In this document: positions 51,915 to 61,169 of the stretch, piece by piece
How positions within the stretch are numbered: position 1 is the stretch's first letter
Layout: every line of letters starts with the position of its first letter
Assembly: GCA_963800975.1 (NCBI GenBank)
Contig: CAWDDB010000014.1
Span: 124,001 to 188,000 of the forward strand
Reading direction: 5' to 3'
Length of the DNA: 64,000 nucleotides
Source of the DNA: JALYGY01 sp963800975
GTDB taxonomy: Bacteria > Actinomycetota > Rubrobacteria > Rubrobacterales > Rubrobacteraceae
Made by a program: the position numbers and the translations under genes
Notes under the pieces: model-generated
Database searches by the model: none
What the model saw: the letters and a program-made list of their open reading frames with translations, nothing else
Told to the model about the DNA's origin: nothing

Positions 51915-52553
51915 CTACGCGCGGAGTAGCGCCCGAGCAGGAGCGCCGTCGCCTCCCTCTATCTTCAGCGGCAAGCAGAGCAGATCGTACTCGCCCGGGT
52001 CTACCTGCGAGAGGTTCAGGCCCTCGATCACCCAGATCCCCGCCCCGAGCAGCGCCTGATGCGTCTCAGCGCCGTCCCGGAAGTACCCGCCGACCGAGAG
52101 GTAGTCGACGCCTACGGTCCTGACGCCACGCTCGGCGAGGTAGCTAGCCGACTCGCGCGACACGTACACGAAGTCCTCGATAAAATCCCTCGTCCACCAG
52201 CTCGAGGACGAGTTCCGCGTCTTCAAGAGGACCCGCTCGCCTCGGCCCAACTCGTGCTCGACCAGATCTTCGGGCTTGACGGATTCTGGGTCCTGCACCT
52301 CGATCACCCGCGCCGGCCCGATCGTGGCTTCGAGAGGCATCTTGTCCATGCCCTCTCCGTCGCGCACGAAGTGGATGGGAGCGTCCATGTGGGTTCCGGT
52401 GTGCGACCCGAGCGAGATGGTCGAGACGTTGGCAACGTCGCCGCGGTCGATATCGAGCATCCGTTCGATCTTGACCGGAGGATTGTCCGGCCAGTGGACC
52501 ATCCCGCTGCGCAGCGGCACGGAGATATCGACCCATCCTTGTGCGCTCGACAC
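51915..52553 (-). CDS. Cyclase/kynurenine-formamidase-like metal hydrolase
   Basis: A 212-aa cyclase-family (KynB-like) protein. The metal and catalytic motif SHTGTHMDAPIHF is intact, as are DISVPLRSGMVHWP and GVDYLSVGGYF. GTG 52553 is preferred to a TTG 27 bases earlier because GGGGGAGGTCAAG lies immediately ahead. Family members include formamidases and polyketide cyclases; no kynurenine gene is nearby, so the substrate is open. Confidence 0.85.
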   Translation of the reverse strand: MSSAQGWVDISVPLRSGMVHWPDNPPVKIERMLDIDRGDVANVSTISLGSHTGTHMDAPIHFVRDGEGMDKMPLEATIGPARVIEVQDPESVKPEDLVEHELGRGERVLLKTRNSSSSWWTRDFIEDFVYVSRESASYLAERGVRTVGVDYLSVGGYFRDGAETHQALLGAGIWVIEGLNLSQVDPGEYDLLCLPLKIEGGDGAPARALLRA

Positions 52554-52601
52554 CTTGACCTCCCCCTTTCGTTCCGCCAACTCCGGTACGGAAATCCCGC
52601 G

Positions 52602-52793
52602 TTATCTTGCCGTCGCCACCCGCCAGTCGCGCTTCGGAACGGCACCGGACGCCAGCGCAGCCAGCCTCGCAACGCCGGCGTCGTTGGTGACGCTCATCGG
52701 CTGGCCGACCTCCTGCGGCAATCGTCCCTTCAGTTCGAAGCCGATCAACTCTTTGATTTCGAAGCCGCCGGTATCAGGGCCGAAGACGTTCAA
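52602..52793 (-). CDS. Possible small hypothetical protein
   Basis: A 63-codon frame from TTG 52793 fills most of the 265-base space between zwf and the cyclase gene. The sequence (NVFGPDTGGFEIKELIGFELKGRLPQEVGQ) is of normal protein-like composition but matches nothing I know and could be a degraded remnant. Only a weak GGAAG precedes the start. Confidence 0.3.
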   Translation of the reverse strand: MNVFGPDTGGFEIKELIGFELKGRLPQEVGQPMSVTNDAGVARLAALASGAVPKRDWRVATAR

Positions 52794-52818
52794 GATACTT
52801 CCATACGTCGGAGCCGCA

Positions 52819-54213
52819 TCAGCGGGTCTCCGGGTCAATCTCGGCCGGGCCCTCCGAGCCGGCCGGGTACTCTTGCAGCGGCACCAGACCCTTCGCCCAG
52901 GCGTCGAGTATCGGGTCGGCGACCCTCCACGCCTCCTCGGCCTCGTCGGCCCTGATAAACAGGGTCGTGTTGCCTTCCATCAGGTCGAGGAAAAGCCGCT
53001 CGTAAGCGGCGAAGAACTCCTGGGGGGCGAAGTCCGCGCTCAGCTCTATCTGCTCCAGGTCGAACGGGTCGTAAGGTCCGTTCACGTTCAGGGTCAGGGC
53101 CACCTGATCCGGGTTGAGCCTGAGGCGGAGCACGTTGGGCCTCGGCTCGTCCGCGCGCTGGAACGCGAGATGCGGGACGGGCTTGAAGAAAACCGCGATC
53201 TCGCCCCTGAAACGGCTCAGGGCCTTGCCCCCGCGCAGGACGAACGGCACCCCCGCCCAGCGCAGGTTGTCGATGGTGAAGGACACCTCGGCGTAGGTCT
53301 CGGTTCCCCTGGCCGGGTCCACCCCCTCTTCCTCGGCGTAAGCCGGGATGTCCCTGTCCCCGATCCTGCCAGGGCCGTAGCGGGCGCGCACGGTGTGCTG
53401 GCGCGCCTCCTCTGGGGAGAGGCGCCTGATGGCCCGCAGCACGTCCACCTTGCGGTCGCGCAGGTTGCGCCGGTGCAGAGCGGTCGGCGCCTCCATCGCG
53501 GTGAGGCACAATAGCTGGATGAGGTGGTTCTGGATCAGATCCTTGAAAGCCCCGGCCTGGTCGAAGTAGCCGGCCCTGCCCTCGAGAGCGAGGGTCTCCT
53601 CCCAGACGATCTCGACGCGGTCTATGTAGTTGCGGTCCCAGAGCGGCTCGAGGATGCCGTTGGCGAACCGCAGACCCATGATGGTTGGGAACGGCTGCCA
53701 GGCGAGGAAGTGGTCGATGCGGAAGATGTCCTGCTCGGGAAGGAAGCTGTGCAGCAGAGCGTTGAGCTGCTGGGCCGACTCGAGATTTACCCCGAAGGGC
53801 TTCTCGATGGCGACCCGGCTCCCCTCCGGAAGGTTCGCCTTCTTCAGGGCCTCGAGCGTCGGGGCGAAGACGGTCGGCGGCAGGGCCAGGTAGGCGAGGA
53901 TCGGACCCTCCATGGGACCGAGGGCGGAGATCACGCTGTCCGCGTCCGTGACGTCTGCCTGACGGTACTCCAGGGCCTCGACGGCCATCCTCGCGCGGGC
54001 GTTCGCCGAGACGCCGCCCGCGTGGCGCTCCAGGTTGTCGAGCGCGAGGCGCCTGAAGCCGTGTTTGTTGTCCTGCCACTCCCGACGGTCCACGCCGGTG
54101 ATCTTGATGCCGCTCGGGAGCTTGCCCGCCTCGTAGAGCTTGGCCAGCGCGGGGATCAGGTACCGCCCCGTCAGGTCCCCCGTGGCCCCGAAGATCACTA
54201 TGCGCTCTACCAC
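52819..54213 (-). CDS. zwf: Glucose-6-phosphate dehydrogenase family protein, divergent active site
   Basis: A 464-aa G6PD-family protein. The NADP loop FGATGDL (8-14), EKPFG (137-141) and catalytic-base His230 (in IQNHLIQLLCL) are conserved. The substrate-binding signature normally written RIDHYLGKE reads RIDHFLAWQ (165-173) here: Asp and His remain, but the active-site Lys is Trp and neighbours change too. The enzyme may therefore act on another sugar phosphate or with altered kinetics. GTG 54213 has GGAGG seven bases ahead. It follows the GH65 gene by 54 bases. Confidence 0.88.
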   Translation of the reverse strand: MVERIVIFGATGDLTGRYLIPALAKLYEAGKLPSGIKITGVDRREWQDNKHGFRRLALDNLERHAGGVSANARARMAVEALEYRQADVTDADSVISALGPMEGPILAYLALPPTVFAPTLEALKKANLPEGSRVAIEKPFGVNLESAQQLNALLHSFLPEQDIFRIDHFLAWQPFPTIMGLRFANGILEPLWDRNYIDRVEIVWEETLALEGRAGYFDQAGAFKDLIQNHLIQLLCLTAMEAPTALHRRNLRDRKVDVLRAIRRLSPEEARQHTVRARYGPGRIGDRDIPAYAEEEGVDPARGTETYAEVSFTIDNLRWAGVPFVLRGGKALSRFRGEIAVFFKPVPHLAFQRADEPRPNVLRLRLNPDQVALTLNVNGPYDPFDLEQIELSADFAPQEFFAAYERLFLDLMEGNTTLFIRADEAEEAWRVADPILDAWAKGLVPLQEYPAGSEGPAEIDPETR

Positions 54214-54267
54214 GAATCTACCTCCATCGCCTGATCGTTAGCACTGCCGCCCGAGACCGCGCGGGAC

Positions 54268-56661
54268 TCATGCGCCGAAGGTGTGGCTCTCTCCTGGTCC
54301 GATCTCCTTTTCCTCGTCGCCGACTCGCACCCTGGTGGGTCGGCCGAAGTCGTCGCTCTGGGAGGTGACCGTGAGCCTGCCGTCCTGCAGTGCGACCTCG
54401 AGCGGCGTCCCGCGGAACTGCATGGGGAGGGAGAGCCCGTCCAGGTTCCCAACCGGCTTGGGGTCGAAGTGGAGAACCCCTTCCCTGATGTCGGTCCCAA
54501 GGTACCCGCGCTGAATGAGGTCGAGCGTGCCGGCCATGACGCCCATGTGGATGCCTTCCTGGGTCGTGCCGCCCTGCACGTCGCCGACGTCGCTCTCGAG
54601 CGCCACCATGTATCGCTCCCACGAGCTGTCGGGGTCGAGCTCGGCCAGGATGCCGGCGTGGGCGATAAAGCTCAAAGTCGAGCCGTGGGAGGTCCGGTGA
54701 TCGTAGTACTCGACGTTCTTTTCGACCATCTCGGGGCTGTATTCGTAGCCGAGTCGCCCGAAGAGCCCCCTCAGCTCGTCCTCGGGGAACAGGAAGAAGA
54801 GCAGCACCGCGTCAGCCTGCTTGGTCAGCTTGTACTTGTCCGGGTCGTCGTCCTCGGCGCGCAGGATGCGGTCGAGACGCTGGATGTTGCCGTACTCTTC
54901 GCGGTAGTGGTCCCAGTCAAGCTCCTCGAGGTCCTCGTAGCCCTCGAACTGGCTGATGAGCCCGTCGCCGTGGAACGGGACGAACATCTTGCGGCTCATC
55001 TCGTCCCACTTCTCGATCTCCTCGTCGGTGAGCCCGATCCTGGCCCGCAGCGCCTCCCTGCGGTGCCGCGGGAGCAGCTCGAGAACCTCGAGGGAGACCA
55101 CGGACAGCCACGCGACCAGTACGTTGGTGTATGCGTTGTTCCTCAGTCCCTCTTCGTCCGAGTCGTGGTATTTCTCGTGGAACTCGTCTGGACCCATGAC
55201 GCCGTGGATCTCGTACCGGTCACGCTCCGGATTGAAGTGGGCGATGGAGGCCCAGAAGCGGGCGATGTCGAGCATCATCTCGGCGCCGTGGTCGAGCAAG
55301 AACTCCAGGTCATCGGTTGCCTCGTAATAGCGCCAGATGTTGTAGAAGATATCCGCGCTGACGTGGCGCTGGTTGTGGCTCAGGTCCGGCTCCCACTTAC
55401 CCGACTTGGGGTTGATGTGCACCTTCTGGGTCTCTTCCTGGCCGTCCGAGCCGCTCTGCCAGGGGAACATCGCCCCCTCGTAGCCTGCCTCTCTGGCCGC
55501 CGCGCGGGCCTCGTCCATGCGCCGGTAGCGGTACATCAAGAGCTCGCGCGTTATCTCGGGCAAGCGGAAGTTGAGGAACGGATAGATATAGAGCTCGTCC
55601 CAGAAGATGTGTCCCCGATAGGCCTCGCCGTTCAAGCCCCTGGCCGGGACGCCGGCGTCGAGGTCGGCGGTGTGCGGCGAGCAGACCTGGAGGATGTGCG
55701 AGATGTGCAACCTGAGCAGGAGCTGGACCCGATCGTCTTTTGGGACCCGCACGTCGCAGCGCTCCCAGAGCTCGTCCCACGCCCGCGCGTGGCGCTCGAA
55801 GGCTTCCTCGAACGTCCCGTACCGGCCAACGGCCTTCCCGGCGTTGACCAGCGGCTCGTTTATGGCGGCGTCGCGCGAGGTGTAGAACGCGACCATCTTC
55901 TCCACGTGCACCGGCTCTTTCTCCCTGACCTCGAAGGAGAGCACCTGGTGGATGTAGTCCTGCATCTGGTAGAGGCCGCGATCCGCGTAGAGCCGTGCCC
56001 CGTCGCCGTAGATGCGGGTGCGGGCCGCCTCTGCGACGTAGAGGTGCGACTGTCGCGTTCGCACCTCCAGGGCGATAACCTCGGGGCCGAACGTCCTCGG
56101 GGACACCGGGTCGAGGTGTCGCCCTTCCAGTTGTCTGTAACGGGCAACGCCCCTGTTCGTGACTCGGCCGTCGAGTGTTGAGATCACCTCGACCTTGCCC
56201 GACCAGTTCTCCGGCGTGATGGTCAGCCGTATCGCGGCCTGGTGCATGTCCGCCATGCTCACGAAGCGGCGGCTCTCGAGGGTGGTCTCGCGGTCGGCCC
56301 GGTCCCGGAAGCGGACGGCGCGCACGATGGTCGCGTTGCGGATGTCGTATTCGTGCTTGTAGGAGAGGAGCTCGACGTTGTCCATCCCGACGGCCTCCTC
56401 GCCCTCTATGCGTAGCTCCAGAAGGAGCCAGTTGGGGAGGTTGACGAGATCTTCGTTGAGAACCGGCACCCCGGCCATGATGGTGGTCTCCCGGTTGTAG
56501 CCACCGTGGGTGTAGGTGCCGGGGTAGCTCACCCCGTCTGCCTCGGCCCACGCCAGGGCGCCGCGCGTGCAGAAGTAGCCGTTGCCGGTTGAGGTTAGCG
56601 CCTCGCGCAGGCCCTCCTCGTCGGGCTCGAAGCTGTCGTACTCAAGCGTCCAGTTGCTCAT
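54268..56661 (-). CDS. GH65 family alpha-glucoside phosphorylase/hydrolase
   Basis: A 797-aa GH65 protein (kojibiose/trehalose/maltose phosphorylase family). The catalytic acid Glu is in GVMGPDEFHEKYH, the substrate loop in GHIFWDELYIYPF, and HGSTLSFIAHAG is the phosphate-contact region, so a phosphorylase giving beta-glucose 1-phosphate plus glucose is favoured, although hydrolysis is possible. ATG 56661 has GGGGAGG ahead. Downstream of otsB, glucokinase and beta-phosphoglucomutase-like genes, its products would both enter as glucose 6-phosphate. Confidence 0.9.
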   Translation of the reverse strand: MSNWTLEYDSFEPDEEGLREALTSTGNGYFCTRGALAWAEADGVSYPGTYTHGGYNRETTIMAGVPVLNEDLVNLPNWLLLELRIEGEEAVGMDNVELLSYKHEYDIRNATIVRAVRFRDRADRETTLESRRFVSMADMHQAAIRLTITPENWSGKVEVISTLDGRVTNRGVARYRQLEGRHLDPVSPRTFGPEVIALEVRTRQSHLYVAEAARTRIYGDGARLYADRGLYQMQDYIHQVLSFEVREKEPVHVEKMVAFYTSRDAAINEPLVNAGKAVGRYGTFEEAFERHARAWDELWERCDVRVPKDDRVQLLLRLHISHILQVCSPHTADLDAGVPARGLNGEAYRGHIFWDELYIYPFLNFRLPEITRELLMYRYRRMDEARAAAREAGYEGAMFPWQSGSDGQEETQKVHINPKSGKWEPDLSHNQRHVSADIFYNIWRYYEATDDLEFLLDHGAEMMLDIARFWASIAHFNPERDRYEIHGVMGPDEFHEKYHDSDEEGLRNNAYTNVLVAWLSVVSLEVLELLPRHRREALRARIGLTDEEIEKWDEMSRKMFVPFHGDGLISQFEGYEDLEELDWDHYREEYGNIQRLDRILRAEDDDPDKYKLTKQADAVLLFFLFPEDELRGLFGRLGYEYSPEMVEKNVEYYDHRTSHGSTLSFIAHAGILAELDPDSSWERYMVALESDVGDVQGGTTQEGIHMGVMAGTLDLIQRGYLGTDIREGVLHFDPKPVGNLDGLSLPMQFRGTPLEVALQDGRLTVTSQSDDFGRPTRVRVGDEEKEIGPGESHTFGA

Positions 56662-56769
56662 GCAAATCCTCCCCTGCAGTCGTGCCTGCCCTGTGCTCGG
56701 AAGCCCTCGGCATCGTACCGACGCCACGGATCATGCGCTCCTCCCGAACAGACGCTACTTGCTCGCGCA

Positions 56770-56973
56770 TCAGACCGAGGCGTCCCTGCCGTCGGGTAGC
56801 GCGACGAGGCAGGACCCGTCCATGAGCCCGAACACGCGCCCCTCGACGTGGTGGCATCGCTCGCAGCCCCCCGAGGTGTTCCCGAGCCCGTCTTTCCGAG
56901 CTCCCCGCAACCCAAGGTGCCCTTTCGGAAGTGCTCCCGATGGTCTGCATGCTATCTCCTTCTCGGGCGCCAT
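56770..56973 (-). CDS. Possible small Cys/His-containing protein
   Basis: A 67-codon frame from ATG 56973 within the 321-base space between otsB and GH65. It contains a C-x2-C-H cluster (GCERCHHVEG) and another Cys further on, which might bind zinc. The start is ten bases after the otsB stop, but no Shine-Dalgarno is apparent and I know no relative. The rest of the gap shows nothing else. Confidence 0.35.
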   Translation of the reverse strand: MAPEKEIACRPSGALPKGHLGLRGARKDGLGNTSGGCERCHHVEGRVFGLMDGSCLVALPDGRDASV

Positions 56974-56982
56974 GCGGCGGTT

Positions 56983-57795
56983 TCAGCGTGCCAGCGCACG
57001 CAAGAACTCCTCCACCTCCTCGACCGTGCGGAGCACGTAGTCGGCGGCGGTGGTCCGCCCGCCGACCTCGGGGTCGTCCGCACTTCCCACAAAGACACCG
57101 ACCCCCCTCGTCTCCAGCGCTTCGAACGCGTGCTCGTCGGTTACGTCATCGCCCAGGTACAACGGCACTACGTCGTCCCGGTCGAGGTCGAGCGCCTCGA
57201 GCAGGTACAGGACGGCCTTGCCCTTGTCCCAGTCGACGTTCGGCTGGACCTCGTAGACCATCTTGCCCGGCGTCACCTTCAGCTCGCCGGGGTACTCAGC
57301 GAGTACCTCCTCGACCACCCGTCCCACCTCAGGGCGTTGCTCTTCCAGAACGAGCCGGTAGTGGGCGGCGACGGAAGACTTCTTCGGCTCGACGAGCGCG
57401 CCATCGATCCCCCCGAGGTCCTCACGCAGGCGCATCTCGACGTCGTGGAGCAGGTCCGCGAATTCCTCGCCTTCTTCGCGCTGAATCTCGCCGCCCGCGG
57501 GGCTCCAGATATCGAAGCCGTGGCTTCCGGCGACGATCAGATCGTCTACCCCCATGAGGTCCTGGACCACCCGCCTGTCGCGGCCGCTGACGACGCAAAC
57601 CGGGCAACGGCGCGCCAGATCCCGAACGGCCTCCCGCATGCTCTCCGAGATGATCGCGTCCTCCGGCCTGTCTACGATCGGGGTGAGCGTGCCGTCGTAG
57701 TCGAGGAAGACGGCGGGCCGCGTCCCTGCGAGACGCCGGGCCAGGTCGTCGCCGTCGTCTAGCGCGTGCGGCAGATCGCCGATGTGCCTCGCCAC
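56983..57795 (-). CDS. otsB: Trehalose-6-phosphate phosphatase
   Basis: A 270-aa HAD phosphatase. Motif I is VFLDYDGTLTPIVDRPEDA, motif II VVSGRDRR, the Lys of motif III lies in the PNVDWDKGKAVLYLLE region and motif IV is YLGDDVTDEHAFE. It releases trehalose from trehalose 6-phosphate. GTG 57795 is 12 bases after the glucokinase stop with GGGGGCGAGG ahead; a much longer open frame exists upstream but overlaps glucokinase. otsA is not in the window. Confidence 0.92.
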   Translation of the reverse strand: MARHIGDLPHALDDGDDLARRLAGTRPAVFLDYDGTLTPIVDRPEDAIISESMREAVRDLARRCPVCVVSGRDRRVVQDLMGVDDLIVAGSHGFDIWSPAGGEIQREEGEEFADLLHDVEMRLREDLGGIDGALVEPKKSSVAAHYRLVLEEQRPEVGRVVEEVLAEYPGELKVTPGKMVYEVQPNVDWDKGKAVLYLLEALDLDRDDVVPLYLGDDVTDEHAFEALETRGVGVFVGSADDPEVGGRTTAADYVLRTVEEVEEFLRALAR

Positions 57796-57806
57796 GCCTC
57801 GCCCCC

Positions 57807-58775
57807 TTACGCCACGCGCTTGGAGGGACCGAGCACGTACTCCCCGTCTTCGCCGCGCGCTAGCGCCGCAGCGCCGAGCACGCCGGATTCCGGGCCGAGC
57901 GTGGCCAGTTTTATCTCGACCAGGTCGCGCGAGGGTGAGCGGGCCCTGAGGTGCACCTCTTCGCGCGCCGGTTTCAGGAGGAACTCTCCTGCCCGGGAGG
58001 CGCCGCCACCGATGGGGATCACCTCCGGATTGAAGATGTTGACGAACCCGGCCAGGCCGATCCCGAGCCACCTCCCGGTCTCTTCGAGCACCGAGAGGGA
58101 CGCCTCGTCGCCTTCCTGGGCAAGCCTGGTAACGTCCTCGCCGAGCACCTCCCTCTCTACGGCGAGCTGGCCCAGCGCCGAATCCGGACGTTCGTTGGCG
58201 ACCTCCCGCGCCCGGCGACGTATGGCGGTGCCGGAGGCGAGCGCCTCGAGGCAGCCGTGGTTGCCGCAACCGCAGCGCGGCCCCGTCGGGTCGAGGGTCA
58301 CGTGACCGAGCTCGCCGCCAGCTCCCTGGGCACCGCGCAAGAGCACCCCGTGCGTGATCACCCCGCCGCCGATTCCTGTCCCCAGGGTTATGAAGACCTG
58401 ATGGTCCACGTCCTTGCCAACCCCGTACCGGAACTCGCCCCAGGCGGCGGCGTTGGCGTCGTTCTCCACCGTGACCCTGAGTCCCGTCCTGCCGCCAATC
58501 TCCTCGTCCAGGCGGATGTTCTCGATCTCGCGCAGGTTGGGCGCGAAGACGACCATGTTCTCGGCGGCCAGGATGAGACCGGGAACTGCCACGCACACCC
58601 CGCCCACCTCGAAGCCATCCTTCACCTCCGTGATGGACCTGGCGATGGTCTCTATTAACCGGTTGGGCGGGACGGCCTGGGTCGGGTACCTCACCTGGTT
58701 CAGGATGTTGCCCTGCGGGGAAACTACAGCGGCGGCGATCTTGGTGCCGCCCACGTCCACCCCTATGGCGTTCAT
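57807..58775 (-). CDS. glk: ROK-family glucokinase
   Basis: A 322-aa sugar kinase: ATP loop IGVDVGGTKIAAAVV, catalytic Asp in VENDANAAAWGE, GELGHVTLDPTGPRCGCGNHGCLEALASG with the ROK zinc-binding CxCGxxGCxE, and IGGGASRAG. It phosphorylates glucose to glucose 6-phosphate, matching the glucose released by GH65. No helix-turn-helix precedes the kinase domain, so it is an enzyme and not a ROK repressor. Confidence 0.93.
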   Translation of the reverse strand: MNAIGVDVGGTKIAAAVVSPQGNILNQVRYPTQAVPPNRLIETIARSITEVKDGFEVGGVCVAVPGLILAAENMVVFAPNLREIENIRLDEEIGGRTGLRVTVENDANAAAWGEFRYGVGKDVDHQVFITLGTGIGGGVITHGVLLRGAQGAGGELGHVTLDPTGPRCGCGNHGCLEALASGTAIRRRAREVANERPDSALGQLAVEREVLGEDVTRLAQEGDEASLSVLEETGRWLGIGLAGFVNIFNPEVIPIGGGASRAGEFLLKPAREEVHLRARSPSRDLVEIKLATLGPESGVLGAAALARGEDGEYVLGPSKRVA

Positions 58776-58868
58776 CCCTTACCTCCTTGCCCCTTCGGCG
58801 CTCCGGCCCGGACCGCAGGTCCCAAGATTAACCCCAGACGGGTACTTCACGCCACGGCCGCCGCCCCA

Positions 58869-59654
58869 CTACCGCCCGCTCTCCTTCTCGAGGCGGCCAT
58901 CAGCGAGCGCCTCGAGGGAGACGTCGTCCAGGCTCGTGACGACGAGATCCGCGTCCGCGTCGGCTAGCATCTCCTCGTCGTCGGCCCGCGCGAGGCCGAG
59001 AGCCACCATATCCCCGGCCTTCGCCGCCTGAACTCCGTTAACGGCGTCCTCGACCACGAAGCACTCCTCAGGTGGCACGCCTGCCTCCTCGGCCGCGGTC
59101 AAAAAGATCTCGGGGTGAGGCTTGCCCTGCTCGAACTCGCGCCCGCTGACGTTGGCGTCGAGGATGTCGAGCAGCGAGTAGCCTGGCTCCAAGAAGTCGT
59201 ATTCCAGGCCCTCTTCCTCGGCGAACTCGTCCAGCCTGATCCTCTCCAGGAACGCGTTGGCGTTCCTGGATGAGGAGGCCGCCGCAATGGTTAGCCCCGC
59301 TTCCTTTACCGCAAGCACGAAGCGCAAAGCGTCGGGGTAGGCGTGGAACTGGCTATCTTCGATCAGCTCCTCAATCATCACTTGCTTGCGGTCGCCGTAC
59401 TCCTGGGCGCGCCTCTCGGCGTCAGGCACCCCGAAGTGCTCGAGCGCGGCCTGCGCGCCAGAGTAACGTGGCTTGCCCGACATGATCCTCTGATAGACCT
59501 CGGGCGTGAACTTATCGGGGGAATACGACGTCTGTGGCTGGACGTCGCTCCACTCGCCCTCCATCAACTGTTGAAGACCGTCTCGCCAGGCCTGCTCGTG
59601 CGGCGAGTCCACAAGCACGCCGTCGACGTCGAAGATTGCGCCACGAAAACCCAT
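58869..59654 (-). CDS. Beta-phosphoglucomutase-like HAD hydrolase
   Basis: A 261-aa HAD protein of the PgmB type: motif I FDVDGVLVDSPHE, the helical cap with ERRAQEYGDRKQ, motif II AAASSSRN, and motif IV VVEDAVNGVQAAKAG. It is longer than classical PgmB (about 220 aa) and resembles the mycobacterial HAD domain paired with GH65 enzymes. The likely job is conversion of beta-glucose 1-phosphate to glucose 6-phosphate. It follows the sugar porter by 16 bases. Confidence 0.85.
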   Translation of the reverse strand: MGFRGAIFDVDGVLVDSPHEQAWRDGLQQLMEGEWSDVQPQTSYSPDKFTPEVYQRIMSGKPRYSGAQAALEHFGVPDAERRAQEYGDRKQVMIEELIEDSQFHAYPDALRFVLAVKEAGLTIAAASSSRNANAFLERIRLDEFAEEEGLEYDFLEPGYSLLDILDANVSGREFEQGKPHPEIFLTAAEEAGVPPEECFVVEDAVNGVQAAKAGDMVALGLARADDEEMLADADADLVVTSLDDVSLEALADGRLEKESGR

Positions 59655-59670
59655 AGGCTCTCCTTTCTAC

Positions 59671-61071
59671 TTAGCGCACACGGCTGGTTCCAACCGTCGT
59701 GCCCCGGAAGCTGGCCTCTATCTCCTCCAGGGAACGGCCCTTGGTCTCGGGTACACGGAAGTAGACGAAGAACCACGCCACGATGCCGAGCGCCGCGAAC
59801 AACCAGAACGAGCCTGCCCCCCCGAGCGTCGCGAGCAAGACGGGGAAGGTCAGGGCGACGAGCCAGTTCGAGCCCCAGTTGGCGATAGAGGCAACGCTCA
59901 TAGCGGTACCCCGGATCCTCAGGGGGTAGATCTCCGAGATCATCAGCCAGAAGACCGGCCCGAGGCTTATCGCGAACGAGGCTATGTAAAGCGCCAGACA
60001 CACGGTGGCCAGGAGCCCTGCCGCGCCCCCGGATCCCCCGGTCGCGAAGACCAGGCCAAGGAGGGCTAGGCTTATGATCATACCGATGAGCCCGATGATA
60101 AGCAGCGGCCTGCGACCAGCCCGGTCGATGATGCGGACGGCGAGGATCGTGAACCCGACGTTCACCACGCCAACGCCGAGGGCGGTGGCCGCGATGGCGC
60201 CTCCTTCGGAGAAGCCGACGCCCTGGAGGATCGTGGGCGCGTAGTAGATCACCGTGTTGATGCCGGTTACCTGCTGAAAGATCGCCAGCCCGATACCTAT
60301 TATCAGGGCGGGCCGGACGAAGGGCTCCAGAAGCTCCGAGTAAGAGACCCGCTCCTCCTGGCTTCCCTGGCTTTTTATTTCCTGCATCTCCTGGAGTTCC
60401 TGATCTACCTCCTCTGGGCTGCGGGAGCGGCCCAGCACGGAGCGCGCCTTGTCTAAACGACCGTGCTCGAAGAGCCAGCGCGGGCTCTCGGGCAACGTGA
60501 ACATGCCGATGCCGAGGATGAGGGCCGGTACCAGCGCGACGCCGAACATGTAGCGCCAGCCCTCGATGGGAGTAAAGATGACGCCCACAATGTAAGAGAG
60601 CAGGATGCCGATCGTGATCATGAGCTGGTTGAGCGAGACGAGCGCCCCCCGCCTGTCCGCCGGGGCTATCTCGGCTATGTACAGAGGCACGATCATGGAT
60701 GCGAGGCCGACCCCCAACCCCAGTAGGAGCCGGCCAAGGACTATGAACGCCACTGACGGTGCGAACGCCACCGCCAGCGCCCCTATTCCGAAGATGATGG
60801 CGGCGAGGAGCACCGTGGGCCTGCGGCCGACGCGGTCGGAGAGCGGCCCGCCCGAGAGCGCCCCGATCACCGCGCCAATCAGCAAGGTGCTGACGATTAT
60901 GCCCTCGAGGAAGGGCGTGAGCTCGAAGTCCTGCCTGATAAACAGGAGCGCGCCGGATATCACTCCCGTGTCGTAGCCGAAGAGCAATCCCCCCGTGGCC
61001 GTGATCGCGGCCGCGAGGTTCACGAACCTTCTTCGTTCAGCGCCTCCCGCATCAGCACTCCCCACAGACAT
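59671..61071 (-). CDS. MFS sugar porter (XylE/GLUT-like)
   Basis: A 466-aa transporter with 12 membrane helices. Sugar-porter signatures are GYDTGVISGAL, DRVGRRPT, PLYIAEIAPADRRGALVSLNQL, PESPRWL and QQVTGINTVIYYAP, ending in VPETKGRSLEEIE. ATG 61071 has AAGGAGAG ahead; an upstream extension is unlikely. It heads the minus-strand carbohydrate cluster and would import glucose or a related sugar by proton symport. Confidence 0.93.
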   Translation of the reverse strand: MSVGSADAGGAERRRFVNLAAAITATGGLLFGYDTGVISGALLFIRQDFELTPFLEGIIVSTLLIGAVIGALSGGPLSDRVGRRPTVLLAAIIFGIGALAVAFAPSVAFIVLGRLLLGLGVGLASMIVPLYIAEIAPADRRGALVSLNQLMITIGILLSYIVGVIFTPIEGWRYMFGVALVPALILGIGMFTLPESPRWLFEHGRLDKARSVLGRSRSPEEVDQELQEMQEIKSQGSQEERVSYSELLEPFVRPALIIGIGLAIFQQVTGINTVIYYAPTILQGVGFSEGGAIAATALGVGVVNVGFTILAVRIIDRAGRRPLLIIGLIGMIISLALLGLVFATGGSGGAAGLLATVCLALYIASFAISLGPVFWLMISEIYPLRIRGTAMSVASIANWGSNWLVALTFPVLLATLGGAGSFWLFAALGIVAWFFVYFRVPETKGRSLEEIEASFRGTTVGTSRVR

Positions 61072-61169
61072 GCGCTCTCCTTCCTGTTCTTCGGCGCCCG
61101 GGAGACGCCACACCCCACCCGCGGTGCCCACACGTCCTGGGCTACCGCTCGACCATTCTACCCGTATTC

